This document shows positions 11,413 to 38,940 of a stretch of 64,000 bases of DNA, in pieces. The DNA lies in NCBI GenBank assembly GCA_009746045.1, contig RPFO01000175.1, positions 4,997,414 through 5,061,413 on the forward strand, given 5' to 3'. The DNA comes from Mesostigma viride (taxonomy: Eukaryota > Streptophyta > Mesostigmatophyceae > Mesostigmatales > Mesostigmataceae). A program made the position numbers and the translations under genes. The notes beneath the pieces were generated by a model. It had not been told where the DNA came from, made no database searches, and saw only the letters and a program-made list of their open reading frames with translations. Position 1 is the stretch's first letter, and each line of letters begins with the position of its first letter.

Positions 11413-11649
11413 CTAGACGTCAAACCCTTCGCTTCGCAGGCACTTCTTGTGAGCCTCGATGAGATCTTTGCACGCGTCCTCCCCTTTCGTGGTAATACAT
11501 TCGTCTCTCAGCTTTTTCGTATCAGGGCAAGCGCAGCAGATCTTCTTCTTAGGCTTCTCCTCTGCCGGTTTAGCAGCGGCTTGCACGTCCCCATGAACCT
11601 CCTTCACGTGGTCAACTGCAGCCTGTTGTGATGGCGAACGCCCAGCCAT
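11413..11649 (-). CDS. COX17: COX17 copper chaperone for cytochrome c oxidase
   Basis: A single-exon ORF of 78 residues, ATG at 11649-11647 and TAG at 11415-11413. The C-terminal half reads [20 protein letters not shown] and ends [12 protein letters not shown]. It has the KxCCxC copper-binding motif followed by two CX9C segments, the hallmark of Cox17. Length matches plant and yeast Cox17 (about 70-80 aa). In the mitochondrial intermembrane space Cox17 passes Cu(I) to Sco1 and Cox11 for assembly of the CuA and CuB sites; the CX9C pairs form disulfides through the Mia40 pathway. The N-terminal 30 residues are polar and variable, as usual. It lies antisense between the two DUF2996 paralogues. 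No intron is needed. Confidence 0.93.
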   Translation of the reverse strand: MAGRSPSQQAAVDHVKEVHGDVQAAAKPAEEKPKKKICCACPDTKKLRDECITTKGEDACKDLIEAHKKCLRSEGFDV

Positions 11650-12516
11650 GCTTGTCGGTATGGTGCAGGGACGAAACAGGAAGCCTTCTAAGGCCAGACC
11701 GTGGCTCCTCGCCGGAATTGACGCGGTTCCAAAAGATCGACCGCCCTGCAGCTACTGTGTGTAGCTGCTCAACTGTCGAAATAAGCGACTGCTGCAGACA
11801 CAGAGGCAGATATGTAAGCGTGACTGGAGGTTTCCAAACAAAAAGATTTGCTTCGAGTCAGCAGCGTGCACCGCGAGATGCGCGCGTCGTGCTCAGCCCA
11901 AGGCCCAGACGCCCATGAAATCGCCCAATAAGACCAACCCGATCACGTGTCTGCCAACTACCTAGTGCGTGATGACAGGTGATGACGGAGCGACGGGCTC
12001 GTGGCAGCCTGGCAGTCGGCAAGTTGACGCCACCCTATTTTCCTGGCGTCAGGCAGGCGCCATAATAATTTTGTCAGGGCTCTTCCTCCCTTCCTGCCCT
12101 TGTGCTGTAATCTGCACCTGACATGGCTCGGCCATGGATTGTCTCGGATCCTTACAATCTAATGCTTGGAAATCAACATCTCATCCCTTATGCGATCATC
12201 CGAAGCTTTCGGCGCGTCCTTCCCCTTTGGCCGTACTTACCTGGGCCCACAGAATTGCGGGTGCGCGTGCTAGTACAGTTGGGGGTGGCTGCCAGCCTGC
12301 ATATCCGTTTCAGAGCCGGAGATGAAGATGACGAGCGGATGGATCCATCATCCACCTGGCGTCGCGCATCACAGTTACGTGCCAAGGCCACAGTTACGAA
12401 CAGTGTTCGCTTTTTTTCGTGGCTAATCAGTAACCGAGAGCAGAGCTATAGCCGTGTGGGTCTGGGATCGGTCGGCCTGCTCGTGGAGACCATACCCGAA
12501 GCAAATATTCTTCGAA
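11650..12516. other. Divergent intergenic region between COX17 and DUF2996-B
   Basis: COX17 (minus) and DUF2996-B (plus) start away from each other across this 0.87-kb gap, so it should hold both promoters. No TATA box could be assigned with confidence. The open frame at 12123-12524 has no domain character and was not called. Confidence 0.5.
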
Positions 12517-14847
12517 ATGACTAGCGTTGTGGCATTTCAGGTGATGGCCGCTAAGTGCCAGGCAACGGCAGCTCCATCGGAAGCATTGAGATTGGGAAAG
12601 GCTCGTTGTGATGGCCAGCAGCTGCACAGCATTCAGCGGGGGGTGCCATGCAAAGTCCTAGTGGGCCAGACGCTCGCGATCGGCAAGACCAAGTCCAACG
12701 CGTCCAGAAGGAGTCTTGTGGTTAGGGCGGAATCAGGCGATGCAGGTGAATATTGGATTCGCCCGATAATGTTATTTCGGTGCTTACCTCATAGCCTGCC
12801 ACGTTAACTTTCGTAAGCTTATCCTTCGGTAATCTTGAACCGGCCCTGGCTTTTAGCAAGTGACATGCACAAGCATTTGTCTCCTCATCATTAATTTTTG
12901 GACAGTATCTGGGAAGACAGCCTCCATTCGATGTACTGTGTCTTTCTAGTTCGTGGCATTTTTGTTAATTATTTGTGTCATGCATTACTGTGCTACCCGC
13001 CCGCAATGTATGCCATGTCAGCCGGTTCCGTAGAAGCCCCACCAGCCCCCTCCGACAAGGCAGTGCCAGCGGTGAAGGCGGCAGCCAAGGGAGCCAAGGG
13101 AGCCAAGGGCGCGAAGGGTGCCAAGGGAGCGGCCAAGCCCCTGGCTGAGGAGATGGTGGAGGATATCATTCCCCTATTGAAAAAGGAAATTGAGGCACAA
13201 AAGGTGCAGGACGTCGAGGTCGAATTCAAGGATGGGCAGGTATGTGTCATTTCCGTCTTTCCATGGGAATGCTGTGCATGTTCTTTTTCCTTTGAGCTGT
13301 TGCATCAGGGCTTGTGACTTCACCAGCTGTGAATTCACCTGTCGCTTCATAGATTGTTGTAGCTACACATTGTTGGTTTGGATAATCTTTAATCAAGCCA
13401 CTGACTTCATTCGCTCAAGGATCTGCAATCTGCATGACCGTGCCCTTAATTTTGCATCATTCTGGCAGCTGTACGGCTCATTCAAGCACATGGACATCCC
13501 TCAGAACTTCTGGGTCTACTTCCCCGATGGCACCACCGCTGGTAAGCCTCCCGTGGTTGTCGAGTCTTGTCGGGCGATATGTCAGGATATGCCCTTCCTC
13601 TCCACCAGGTTAGGAAAAGTAGTTACTACCCGAAACAGTGTGGGAAGGCAGGCACATCGAGGGTATGACACTAGACAGAAAGCAATACATGTAGTGGACG
13701 AGCTTAACGATTTGCAGGCAGAAAAGGGCGTAAAAAACCTTGCTCAAGATGGCCAACTTCATTTTTTCAACTTTTTCGTCTGCATCAGACCTGTAGTAGC
13801 TGTGGATGATGGCAAGAGGGCAGGGAAAGAGGAGGCCAGTGTGCGACACCTGGCACACAAGCGGGCCCGGATAATATATCTGAATGAGCATGCAGCTATC
13901 TCGTTCCAAGTCTCGCTCTGCATCATCCCTTCAGTCTGTCCTAAACCCTCAGTGTTTCAGCCTTGACTGCTCGTGAGTACCCACATGAACAGATGTTGCT
14001 GGACTTCTGTACGCGACAAATGAGTGTTCTCATATATTATACAACTTTGCTACGCACCAGAGTCGGGAGCGATGAGTCACGCCCGCTCTTACGGTAGACT
14101 CATGGCCCCAAAGACGTCACCTTTGTTGTGTACACCATCTTGCCCGCCCCCCCCCCCCCCCCTTTTTTTTTTAATGCAAGCCCCGAAGGTATCCCGTCTC
14201 CCCCCCCCCCCCCCCCCCCCAATCGCATCTTCCCCTTCCCTCCCCCAAACCCTGCTCACAATAGCCGCAAGGCAGATGATTCGAATCATATCACAATCAT
14301 AACCAACAATATTATCATAATAATCACAATCACAATCACCCCTCCCCTCCCTCCCTTCGGCCCCGCCCCACCCACACCCACACCCACACCCACACCCACA
14401 CCCACACCCACACCCACACCCACACCCACACCCACACCCACACCCACACCCACACCCACACCCACACCCACCGTACCTCTTTGTCTTGCCAGTCACCAAG
14501 GCGGTTTATTTTGATTTTTTTGGATCGAGTCTGATAATGTTGATGTGGTCCCTAGATCGTCCCGTGTCGTGCCTTACCTTTGCCCCTTGCCCATCCAGGC
14601 ACCAATTCGATTCAGTCTACTCTCATCATGTTCATCAAATCTATACCTCCTTCACTTGTCCGGTCTCATGTTTGTCCCCTTGCCCCTGCCAGGCACCAAG
14701 GCAATCTCCCTCTCCTCGTACGGCAACCCGCCCAGCAACGTGGAGCCCTTCATGGTCGACGAGAAGGTCGTCAACCCGATGATGATCGTGTTCTGGATCG
14801 TCAAGCGGCTGCATACACAAAAGTCGTGCTTCCCCGCGCTCAACTAA
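12517..14847 (+). CDS. DUF2996 (NdhV-like) plastid protein, paralogue B, complete
   Basis: Exons are 12517-12745, 13022-13239, 13469-13541 and 14693-14847 (stop TAA). All three introns are GT-AG and the 675-base join encodes 224 residues. A second in-frame ATG at 12544 (MAAKCQ) is an equally good start. Exon 1 is Ser/Ala/Arg-rich and ends SRRSLVVRAESGDAG, typical of a chloroplast transit peptide with a VRA-like cleavage site. Exon 2 carries a KGA-repeat linker and MVEDIIPLLKKEIEAQKVQD. Exons 3 and 4 carry GSFKHMDIPQNFWVYFPD, KAISLSSYGNPPSNVEPFM and FWIVKRLHTQKSC. This is the DUF2996 signature; chloroplast and cyanobacterial NdhV belong to this family. Intron phases (1, 0, 1) and the 73- and 155-base last exons equal those of paralogue A. 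This copy matches the family consensus better than A. Confidence 0.85.
14146..14471. repeat. Poly-C/poly-T runs and (CCCACA)n array in intron 3 of DUF2996-B
   Basis: C runs at about 14147-14162 and 14202-14220 flank a T run. A CCCACA hexamer array occupies 14368-14471 (about 17 units). All lie within the intron 13542-14692. A second 'aggcaccaa' at about 14598 mimics the true exon-4 acceptor but does not continue the protein. Confidence 0.9.
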
Positions 14848-16679
14848 GGGGACTTGCGCGCCAGCGCTTGGCGCATGAGGCTCAGCTGAGGGGGACCGCA
14901 TGCCCAGATGTTTGCTGCATGAGACGGTGAAGGTTGCCCCCCTAGAGGGTGGACACAGGAGACTAGGTGCTATTGTTGGGGTGCACAGGGAGCCCTGGCT
15001 TTGAACCTGCCCCCCTTACATTGTATGTGCCCTCTGCGGGAATGATTTTCGATAATGCTCTCTGCTAGCCATGACCCTGAGGCTATCTGCCTGGCCGACT
15101 CTTATATCGAGGAGAAACACCTGGATGGGTGCACGGTGTCCAAGCGCGGAAGGGAGGGAGGTGGGGGGTTACTTGTGCATTTTCCTACCAGGCGGTGCCT
15201 ACATTCATTTGGCGCTCAGGTGGATGCAGCTGACCGTTTTGCCCCTGCAAACCCCGCGGGTCGTCTCAGGTTACCATTTATTCGGCACGTCTATGATGTC
15301 TCATCAGGCACATGCATGGTGCACTTGCGCCGATGTGGCTTTGCACAGCTGGCCCGTCTGGTTATGGCGGACCCATCGCCCAGCAGCCCTGCTGCAGTTG
15401 GCCAAACCAATAGCTGCAGAAGTGAAGAAGGTTCGCTGGTTCGCATGGAGCTCACACAACGAGATGATACTCACAAGCAGAAGACGTTCGATGGTTGATA
15501 AGCACTGGTTTTTGTACATCAGGAAAGCTAATACTTCGCTTTTGACCTTGAATACTTGGGTGGTGATACGGTTGCCCTCTTGAACTGTGGGCCATACACC
15601 TAAGTCAAGGCTCTGGACACGTACATATGAGCTATCTGTAGCAAGTGTCCAGACCAGCCTGAACGTAGTGGCCGGCGCAGTGCTTCGCAGCCGTGAGAGG
15701 TAGTTTATGCCATTGATATTTATTTGGAATGCAAATAAAGTTCATGTCCAACCCAAGTCCGACCCTAGTCCTTCCACGTACGGCGTTGGATCGCCATGCG
15801 TCCAGGACTGATATAGTTGTCTAGCTCACTTAATATCCAACCCAAGGCTAATTCTTGGCTTCGCATGCAAGCTATGGGATCATGCCAGCTACCGTAGTGG
15901 CCCTAGATTATATCAGTATTCATAATCATGTACGAATCACCATCGTACAGGCCGAAAAATAACCTCCTTCCGGCTTCGTACAGCTAAGCTAGATATTCCT
16001 TTCATGCAGATAGAGAATATACCTATTATGACATACCAGAGGCCTACCTGGAGCTAGGGGCCGGCCCGGCCCTACCTAATATACACTGACAATACACGTA
16101 CGTAGTACTGTAAAAGTAATACGGAGAAGTTAAGCGCATGCACACGTATAATGGCCACCACGGTAATCAGCCGGCTTGGCGGCTTCTGGTGTAACCTTAC
16201 TGGGGCAAAAGAAATGTGCCAATGAGATCTACAGTGCATGTACACCTGCATGAATCATATGCATATACGTGAATAATATACAGCCATCCATTCATGTAAC
16301 GTACAAGGCTACACATTTGCACCCCCATTCATGTCCATCATTCTGAGCGATGAGTTCGGCAAACGCGGATAAGACAACGTCTGTACAGCAGGCTCGAGCT
16401 AACATGGTCCGGATTCTCCAGATTTCTGGCCTGCACTGGTTGTCTCAATGATACAGCCTATGAAATGATGTGCATGACCTACAAACGCTTGCATGGGGGC
16501 CAGGGGCTGGGGGGGTAAAGCAAATGTGCTTACTCGCTGCACTGAAGTGTTTTTATAAGGTTACAGGACAAATTGGTCCCATGCTCGACTCAGTGCGTCC
16601 ACTGATAGAGACGACGCCCTAAAGCGGTCAGAATGCCGTAAGGATTCCCTTCATGGGCCTGATACAATACTGGCTGGCA
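14848..16679. other. Convergent intergenic region
   Basis: Separates the 3' ends of DUF2996-B (plus) and the ATAD2-like gene (minus). It should contain both 3' UTRs. No exon is recognised. It contains a near full-length minus-strand dispersed repeat at 16362-16458. Confidence 0.6.
16362..16458 (-). repeat. Dispersed repeat, near full-length copy
   Basis: Reads on the plus strand 'ggcaaacgcggataagac', 'gcaggctcgagctaacat', 'ggtccggattctccagat' and 'tggttgtctcaatgata'. It is the reverse complement of the family at 10649 and 63053. Confidence 0.85.
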
Positions 16680-34707
<18,028 letters not shown>

Positions 34708-34951
34708 TGTTGTCTACACCATTCACTCAGCATTTGCCCCTTACCACCGCCATTATAATATTTTTCTTCCCCTGAGCGGCGTGCAGTCCGCATACTGAAT
34801 TCCTGGAAATAATATCGCTGTCTCAGAGGCAGTCGCGTCTATTATACCGCAAGAGTCGCTCGGAAAATAAGGATATTCCGGGTAAATGGTTATTTTTTAT
34901 TAGCCAATGGGAATATCGTGAGGGAATGGGAATATCGCTCGGCAAATAAGG
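34708..34951. other. Upstream flank of the ATAD2-like gene, entering the transposon zone
   Basis: The first bases should include the promoter of the minus-strand gene. From about 34875 the sequence is a partial copy of the foldback repeat seen at 35500 and 36000 ('tccgggtaaatgg', 'ccaatgggaatatcg'), so a foldback element has inserted within 200 bases of the start codon. Confidence 0.6.
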
Positions 34952-34954
34952 ATA

Positions 34955-35403
34955 CCGTAGTGGTCAAAATCACTTTGCGTCTAACTACTTTGCGAATCGA
35001 CCTCGCAAACTGCTATTAATGGGCTTCATTTTGGGTCGCAAAGTTCAAAAGTTACCGCGCCGCGCCCGCGCCGCGCCGGGCCTTTAGAGCCCGCTCAAGC
35101 TTGGCTAGCGAACGCGTCGCGCCACAATTTTCGCGTGAGTTAGGTAATAAATCCTTATTTAAAAAACATCCTTATCTAATACGTCCTTATTGAAGTAATA
35201 TACCATTACTGCTATATGAACAGAAAGAGACAACGCAGGCCAAGTGACTATCAGGCCAGATGACTATCAGTCGCCTGACCCTAAACAAGTCGACCGGCTC
35301 GCAAACCTAAAACTTTGCCTTCATTTTGGGTCGCAAACTTTAAATTTCACCTTCATTTTGGGTCGCAAAGTAGTTAGTCGCAAAGTGATTTTGACCACTA
35401 CGG
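34955..35403. mobile_element. Foldback/MITE element with about 40-bp TIRs and TA target site
   Basis: Terminal inverted repeats begin 'ccgtagtggtcaaaatcact' and continue 'ttgcg(a/t)ctaactactttgcga', with one mismatch between the ends. The element is about 449 bp and flanked by TA on both sides. No transposase ORF is present. The interior holds several direct copies of 'ttcattttgggtcgcaaag'. A TA target site and a start like GTAGTGGTCAAAA suggest a Tc1/mariner- or pogo-type non-autonomous element (inference). Confidence 0.8.
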
Positions 35404-35496
35404 TATTTAAACACGAACTTGCAAGTTGCAACTCCAGAGCAATTGTCTGCAATTGTACTGCCAACTGCCACGCCTCACAACTTATGTAGTTAGGTA

Positions 35497-36090
35497 GTTA
35501 CAGGCATTTCCGGGTAAATGGGTTTTTTTTATTAACCAATAGGAATATCGTTAGGTTAAGAGGTACCACGTATCGACCAGCTGGTTACCCACTGAGGGTA
35601 GTTACAGGCATTTACGCCTTAAGTTGGGTTGGCTTAAGTTGTGTTCATGCCTTAAGTTGGGTCAAATAGGGTTTCGGCATTCCAATTTCAAAGTATTTCA
35701 TAGTATTATGTTTACGTATCTTTAGTTCAAATGAGTAGAATTTAGACGAATCATTAACGCCTTAAGTTGTGGGTTGACCCCTCAAAAACCTCGAACCCAA
35801 CTTAAGGCGTGAATGCCTGTAGTTGTTGTAGTTGTTGTTGCCCACGCGGCCACGCCGCACATGGGCAGCAGAGATTTTCGGGGAAACCACCTTATACGCA
35901 AGGTTATACGTGGTACGTCTTCACCTAACGATATTCCTATTGGTTAATAAAAAATACCCATTTACCCGGGAAAAAAAAAAAAAAAACATTATACACATTG
36001 GGTAACCAGCTGGTCGATACGTGGTACCCCTTTACCTAACGATATTCCCATTGGTTAATAAAAAATACCCATTTACCCGGAAGAAAGATT
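35497..36090. mobile_element. Large foldback element with nested insertion
   Basis: The left arm (about 35497-35597) carries 'tttccgggtaaatggg', 'accaataggaatatcg', 'taccacgtatcgaccag' and 'ctggttaccca'. The right arm (35990-36086) is its inverted copy. A second inverted copy of the outer part lies at 35905-35970, ending in a poly-A run. No ORF is present. A separate small inverted-repeat element (35607-35823) is nested inside. Confidence 0.8.
35607..35823. mobile_element. Small nested MITE with 27-bp TIRs
   Basis: The ends match as 'acaggcattyacgccttaag' followed by 'ttgggtt', inverted with one mismatch. It is about 217 bp and sits inside the larger foldback element. The TIR outer end 'acaggcatt' also occurs at 35501, next to the host element. 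Confidence 0.75.
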
Positions 36091-36289
36091 TTCGGGGAAA
36101 TGGGTATATTATTATCCAATTATAGACCAGGCAGAGGTGAAATGGGAAATGAGTACCAGCAAATCCGAAAAACCAGTGTGAAGGTGACAGGTGAAGGGGC
36201 CGCTAATAATAGAGGCGCCTTATCATGTGACCAAGGAAGCCCGCAGTCGGCCGGGACCGCTGAGTCATATCGCCTTGGGGCATATTAAA

Positions 36290-37187
36290 AATTAAATTAA
36301 ATTATAACATGCCTCCGTTGGGAGATCATGAAGCACATATTCCTTGATGGATGGGGGAGTGGAGGGAGCCGCGTAATCGAACTAACCTAACGCTAATCTA
36401 TCTAGTCTAGAAAAATCCTAACTACACTACTCATCAAAACGCCTCCTCCTCTTGGGGCCGGGGGAGGTGGCTTGCCCACAGGGTCGGGCGTGTGCCGGAG
36501 CCTTGACAATCTTCTGCCACCGCGACTTGTTCTGCATGGCAGTCCAAAGAAGGGAGAGAGATTGGATGCGGTATTCAAACTGGGCTGGGACCCGGCACTA
36601 GGTCGTCCAACAACATCTGGATGTAGTTCGTGACATGTTTCCCTACCCTTTTGGGAATGCCCTTGGGGCATATGGGCAGCAGAGATTTGGAAACGGGAGG
36701 GCCAGCCGGCCAGGACACTGAACAGCATGCCGGCCATCACAAACATACAAGCTAGAAACAAAGATACTCAGCCTAGTACCCTTGCAAGAAGTATGAGCCC
36801 ATAGTTTATTGAAAGCCATATGCCCCTTCTCAGGGATATGTTCGGCATCACGGGATTACGGGACGCGAGCCTCACAGCCAACCAGATGGCTATGGCTACG
36901 CACGACGATGCTCCACACCATATGGCAAGTACGCAACGAAACCGTCTTCACGCTCCGTGCTGAGTACACTAGACGTGCCGTGGTCCGCCGGTTTATATCC
37001 TCTTGGAACCTGGCCATGCGTCGACACTGGCTCCTGGCGACGGAACAACACAAAGTATGGGACCCGTGCCCTAACAATGATGCCCCCAGCCCACTGGAAG
37101 TCTTCCATGCACTCATGGGGATGAATAAGGTCTTTACACTCATGCCGGACGCCGATATATCTTCAGTACAATTAATTAATTAATTAA
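36290..37187 (+). pseudogene. LINE-type reverse transcriptase C-terminal remnant
   Basis: Two protein segments fit the zinc-binding/C-terminal region after a non-LTR RT. RWEIMKHIFLDGW is at about 36320-36360. LWLRTTMLHTIWQVRNETVF is at about 36890-36950, in an open frame that ends at TAA near 37190. Frame changes and stops separate the two, so the gene is broken. The 3' end is interrupted by the piggyBac-like element inserted at TTAA 37188. The RT catalytic core is absent. Confidence 0.65.
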
Positions 37188-37191
37188 TTAA

Positions 37192-38535
37192 CCCTTAGTC
37201 GGGAAACCACCCGACCTGTCGGGTGGTTTGACAAACGGTCAAATTTCGCGCCGCGCCGTGAGCGCCGCGCCACTTGTGACGGAGGACAGTTGTCCGGTGG
37301 GTCCGGGGACACTTAGGGACGAGGGTGATGCATAGGTTTGGGGGTAATATTCGCCATAGCCTGGTAATTACAACGTGCATTGAGCAGGTATCACGTGACT
37401 TTGGCGGGAAATTTTCACTCGCGCGCGCGCGTAACTAGATATGGCTGCCAGCATGCCGTTCTCACGGAAATTTTGCGTGTCGAGGCTAGAAACGGTTCAG
37501 AATTTTGCTCAGAATGACTTTGCGTGATTTTCGTAGGTCAGGCATGGCCAAACTTGTAGGATTGGGAAAATTCAGGTAGGAAAATACTGCCTTCTGGGTC
37601 GTCAGTGCCAGATGAGTAATCGCTTATCATATTTCCATTTTATCCTCGTGGCCGGGCAGTCTGCGCCAGCCCAAGCATCCAGATTTGGTACCGGATGTCC
37701 GCTGATGCGTTTGCTGGGAATGCGGACGCGTTTATAGGTAATATTTGAACGGAGCATCAACCTTGTAATCATAAAGGATGCATGCATGATGCGGCTATGG
37801 CGACCTATGCCTGTAAAGCAATGGTATGTGTGAGATATGAGGGTCCCGGCCAGTGGAATCCGGGCAGGACGTGAACGAGCCAGGTACGGCAACGTGTTTG
37901 CGTGTCCTTTGCAGCGGAATACGTCTCCCATGCATTATATTTGACGAGCTTTTTAGTGCACCTTTCAGCAAGCCTCCATGCCTGCTGTAAAGAGGGGTAT
38001 TAGCCCTGAAAGTGACCAGTTTATGGCATTTCTTTGGAGCATATCATTTCGTTAATGCAGGTAGGCAACATGTTTGTATTCCAGCACCTTTGGCAATCTT
38101 TTATAGCTTTCTATAATGCATTCTTGTATTGCATGTCTTAGATGGCTGTTTACGCGCGCGTAACCCACACACATATATGAGCACCTTATATAGGTCTAAT
38201 GGGTTATCCGGGTGGTCTGACCCAAGGAAAGCACCATTGGACTATCCAACTAAGTTGTCCAATGTTGTTGTTGAGGTTCCATACCCTCCCTGGGAAGTTA
38301 GGTGGGGGTTCACTTTTCCTTGGGGAAAAAAGATCGTCTTTTGGCCAAGTTTGACTGGAGCTATCATCCAAATGCTTCGATAAACCCGTGGTATTATTGC
38401 ATATTCTGAAAGCCCTCGAAGTGTAGATACTCCTAGCATCTTGGTTGGGGGCATTTGGAGTTGTGGCCTGTGAGTTATGATTTTTCTCATTTTCAGGGGT
38501 CTGAAAGTGCCAAAAATGGTCCTCCCGACTAAGGG
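37192..38535. mobile_element. piggyBac-like non-autonomous element, copy 1 (1344 bp, complete ends)
   Basis: Flanked by TTAA on both sides (37188-37191 and 38536-38539), with perfect 13-bp terminal inverted repeats CCCTTAGTCGGGA. A TTAA target duplication and CCC termini are the hallmarks of the piggyBac superfamily. A short hairpin (CCACCCGAC, 2-nt loop, GTCGGGTGG) lies just inside the left end. There is no transposase-sized ORF. Short conserved reading frames, such as [11 protein letters not shown], recur in all copies but are frame-broken. Related copies are at 51303 and 47224. Confidence 0.85.
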
Positions 38536-38539
38536 TTAA

Positions 38540-38940
38540 ACTCGTGCTCCCGTTGGGGAGTCACGGAGCACCGAAGTGCTTTTAATCCCTGTGTGTGCAC
38601 TACAGGAGAAAGGGCAGAGACCCCCAGTCTCCTTCATGCCAAAGGCATGCCACAGCTGCAATCGGGCGCGGCTAGCTAAAAGGACAGGCTAACGATCCGG
38701 CAAACTGTGGGTGCAATAAGACCCATGTGAGCATGTCATAGCAAGGAGCGTGGGCAAGTAATCTGAACATAGCCAGGGCGTAGCATGGCTGTACTAGAAC
38801 TAGGCTAAGGCTATGGCTGGTTGTGTACCGTGCGTTGGCGGCACGTGACTAGGTTTGTTGGCACAGCTAGGCAAACATTCTAGGCATGGCTGCCTTAGCG
38901 ACAGTGACTCCAATGGTTACAAGCTAGGGCTATTGCTATT
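38540..38940. other. Non-coding flank between the piggyBac-like element and the LINE ORF1
   Basis: The sequence right of the TTAA resembles the RT-remnant flank and may be its 3' end ('gctcccgttggggagtcac' against 'gcctccgttgggagatcat' at 36310). The rest is downstream of the minus-strand ORF1, where a LINE ORF2 would be expected. None is present within the 400 bases before the other element. Confidence 0.55.

Noticed and set aside
12123-12524. Plus-strand 133-codon ORF as a gene
   Set aside because: No domain character, and it overlaps the promoter and first exon region of DUF2996-B in another frame.
14368-14471. Possible interstitial telomere repeat
   Set aside because: The unit is CCCACA, not the plant/algal TTTAGGG or TTTTAGGG type, and it lies within an intron.
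14592-14640. Alternative acceptor for exon 4 of DUF2996-B
   Set aside because: It has the same 'aggcaccaa' start but does not continue with the conserved KAISLSSYGN sequence.
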